This document shows, piece by piece, positions 63,036-64,000 of a DNA stretch of 64,000 nt. How positions within the stretch are numbered: the first letter of the stretch is position 1; each line of letters begins with the position of its first letter. A program made the translations under genes and the position numbers. Below the pieces are notes generated by a model. It was not told the DNA's origin and did not search any database. It worked only from the letters and a program-made list of their open reading frames with translations. The DNA comes from Actinopolyspora lacussalsi. Lineage in GTDB: Bacteria; Actinomycetota; Actinomycetes; Mycobacteriales; Pseudonocardiaceae. The DNA is taken from contig JAURUC010000001.1 of the NCBI GenBank assembly GCA_030803735.1, positions 2,435,501 to 2,499,500 on the forward strand, in the 5' to 3' direction.

Positions 63036-63542
63036 TTAGGAAGTGGCCGGGTGAGGGCGTCCGTAACGGGACCACACTTCGCGGGAACACGTGCCCGACC
63101 GGCCACGGTGCCACGCCGAACCGGCGAGCAGGTGGTGAGTCGTCTCGGCGGCCCCTGCCGTGATGTCTGGCCGCCTGTCTTCCGCTTCGCTTCCGGGGAG
63201 GCCGCCCGCCCGCTTGTCGGTGCGGGCGGTGAACACGATCGAGAACTCCTGGCGGACCTCGCCGTCGTCGTAGGCGATGACGTGTCGCGGGTCGGAGTAG
63301 ATACCCACGATGTCGGTGAGCTCCACGATCAGCCCGGTTTCCTCGGCGACTTCGCGCAAGGCGGCTTGTCGGGTGGTCTCGCCGATGTCCTGTGCTCCGC
63401 CGGGCAGGGCCCACAGGTCGTTGTCGGTGCGTTCGATCAACAGCACACGGCCGGACTCGTCACGGCCCACCACGGCCACGGCCACCACGAGGCTGTTGGC
63501 CGTCGGGGCCTGCGGGTCGCCGTAGTAGTCCCGTTTGCTCAT
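63036..63542 (-). CDS. Nudix hydrolase with aberrant C-terminus
   Basis: A 168-residue frame whose first 107 residues are a good Nudix protein: ANSLVVAVAVVGRDESGRVLL, Nudix box GGAQDIGETTRQAALRE continuing VAEETGL (48-71) and YSDPRHVIAYDDGEVRQEF. From about residue 108 (near 63221) the sequence turns into an Arg/His-rich, unfamily-like tail, where relatives continue with the final strand and helix. A deletion, insertion or rearrangement has replaced the 3' end, so it is probably inactive. It follows an XRE remnant, the gene order of actinomycete integrative elements. Confidence 0.7.
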   Translation of the reverse strand: MSKRDYYGDPQAPTANSLVVAVAVVGRDESGRVLLIERTDNDLWALPGGAQDIGETTRQAALREVAEETGLIVELTDIVGIYSDPRHVIAYDDGEVRQEFSIVFTARTDKRAGGLPGSEAEDRRPDITAGAAETTHHLLAGSAWHRGRSGTCSREVWSRYGRPHPATS

Positions 63543-63554
63543 GGCTTCTGCCTC

Positions 63555-63725
63555 TCAGGTCAACGCCGAAGCACCGTCCCACACAGCATCGAAGCTGTCC
63601 GCGTAGGTGCTGAACAGATCACCCGCCGCGAGACGGCGAACGTGCATGGCTGGCGCGTGAGCGGCGAGCTCGCCGAACACGTGGGGACCGACGATCACCT
63701 CGTCATCGAAACGGTAGACCGAGGG
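63555..63725 (-). pseudogene. C-terminal remnant of an XRE regulator (DUF5919-like)
   Basis: About 57 codons read YRFDDEVIVGPHVFGELAAH then APAMHVRRLAAGDLFSTYADSF and DAVWDGA before the stop. This fits the C-terminal end of XRE/DUF5919-type regulators that precede Nudix genes in integrative elements of this phylum. All upstream parts, including the HTH, are missing; the breakpoint is near 63720, where integrase sequence begins on the other strand. Confidence 0.5.
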
Positions 63726-64000
63726 CGACAACGGCAACCCGATGCATCAGAACAGCATCGAGTACTGGTAGCGCGAGGTACGGGAGGCAGCGGGCTGCGA
63801 AGACGTCCGCCGCCACGAGCTACGGCATTTCTACGCGAGCGGACTGATCGCTTCGGGCTGTGACGTGATGACCGTGCAGCGGGCGCTCGGCCACTGCACA
63901 CCGTCGATCACCTTGCACACCTACTCGCACTCGTGGCCGTCAGCCGAGGACCGGACCCGCGACGCAGCCGCCCGGACAGACGCCGAAGTCCTGGGAGACG
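63718..64000 (+). pseudogene. Tyrosine integrase remnant with in-frame stop
   Basis: The C-terminal part of a phage/AICE-type site-specific recombinase, running off the window. In one frame: NSIEYW, TAG (63769-63771, apparently from TGG), then REVREAAGCEDVRRHELRH, FYASGLIASGCDVMTVQRAL, GHCTPSITLHTYSHSW. The catalytic Arg (HELRH), His (LGH) and Tyr (HTYSH) are present. The N-terminal two thirds are absent, replaced by the XRE remnant. It is therefore inactive as encoded. Confidence 0.8.

Overview
The window is a high-GC actinomycete chromosome, read with no database search. Mycothiol biosynthesis (mshB), a two-domain geosmin synthase, several XRE/DUF397 and S-adenosyl-methyltransferase (DUF574-type) families, and a dapC-fdxA-mshB-lpqW-typA block matching the mycobacterial Rv1178-Rv1165 neighbourhood all point to Actinobacteria. 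A Pseudonocardiales-like genus (Saccharopolyspora or Actinopolyspora type) is my best guess, but the genus cannot be fixed from the sequence.

Layout. 0-9 kb: conserved core on the minus strand (dapC, fdxA, two unknown genes, mshB, a threonine-synthase-like enzyme, lpqW, typA). A small Cys/Lys-rich protein is divergent from typA. 9-16 kb: a YciI protein and a two-component system with a Nudix fusion protein, divergent from a LolA-like secreted protein and an ABC exporter. 16-19.5 kb: geosmin synthase and a methyltransferase. 19.5-24.6 kb: thiamine ABC transporter thiB-thiP-thiQ behind a clear TPP riboswitch, then a D-amino-acid oxidase. 24.7-26 kb: a solo TnpB element with a probable omega RNA end. 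26-29.5 kb: biotin genes bioD-bioA and divergent bioF. 29.7-32.7 kb: a DUF574 methyltransferase, an XRE regulator and a DUF397 pair.

33-44 kb looks like a compact specialised-metabolite cluster with no PKS or NRPS. One probable operon encodes a GNAT protein, a VAO-type FAD oxidase, an acyl-CoA-dehydrogenase-fold flavin hydroxylase, a class II DAHP synthase and a flavin reductase. A second encodes a cupin, an MFS exporter and an SDR, and faces a TetR gene across a perfect palindromic operator. A StrR/NovG-like ParB-domain regulator closes the cluster. The DAHP synthase suggests an aromatic, shikimate-derived product; its structure cannot be read from the genes.

45-58 kb: a PPOX flavoprotein, small membrane proteins, a three-subunit molybdenum hydroxylase, a second DUF574 methyltransferase, a TM2 protein, a gluconate regulon (gntR divergent from gntK-gntP-SDR, ending in a good terminator) and an alpha/beta hydrolase.

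58.5-64 kb looks like a decayed mobile island: a zinc-finger protein and an excisionase-like HTH around 9-bp iterons, a DUF5763-like protein, a broken regulator, a strongly structured noncoding stretch, an AT-rich secreted orphan protein, a Nudix gene with an aberrant 3' end, and remnants of an XRE regulator and of a tyrosine integrase carrying an in-frame TAG.
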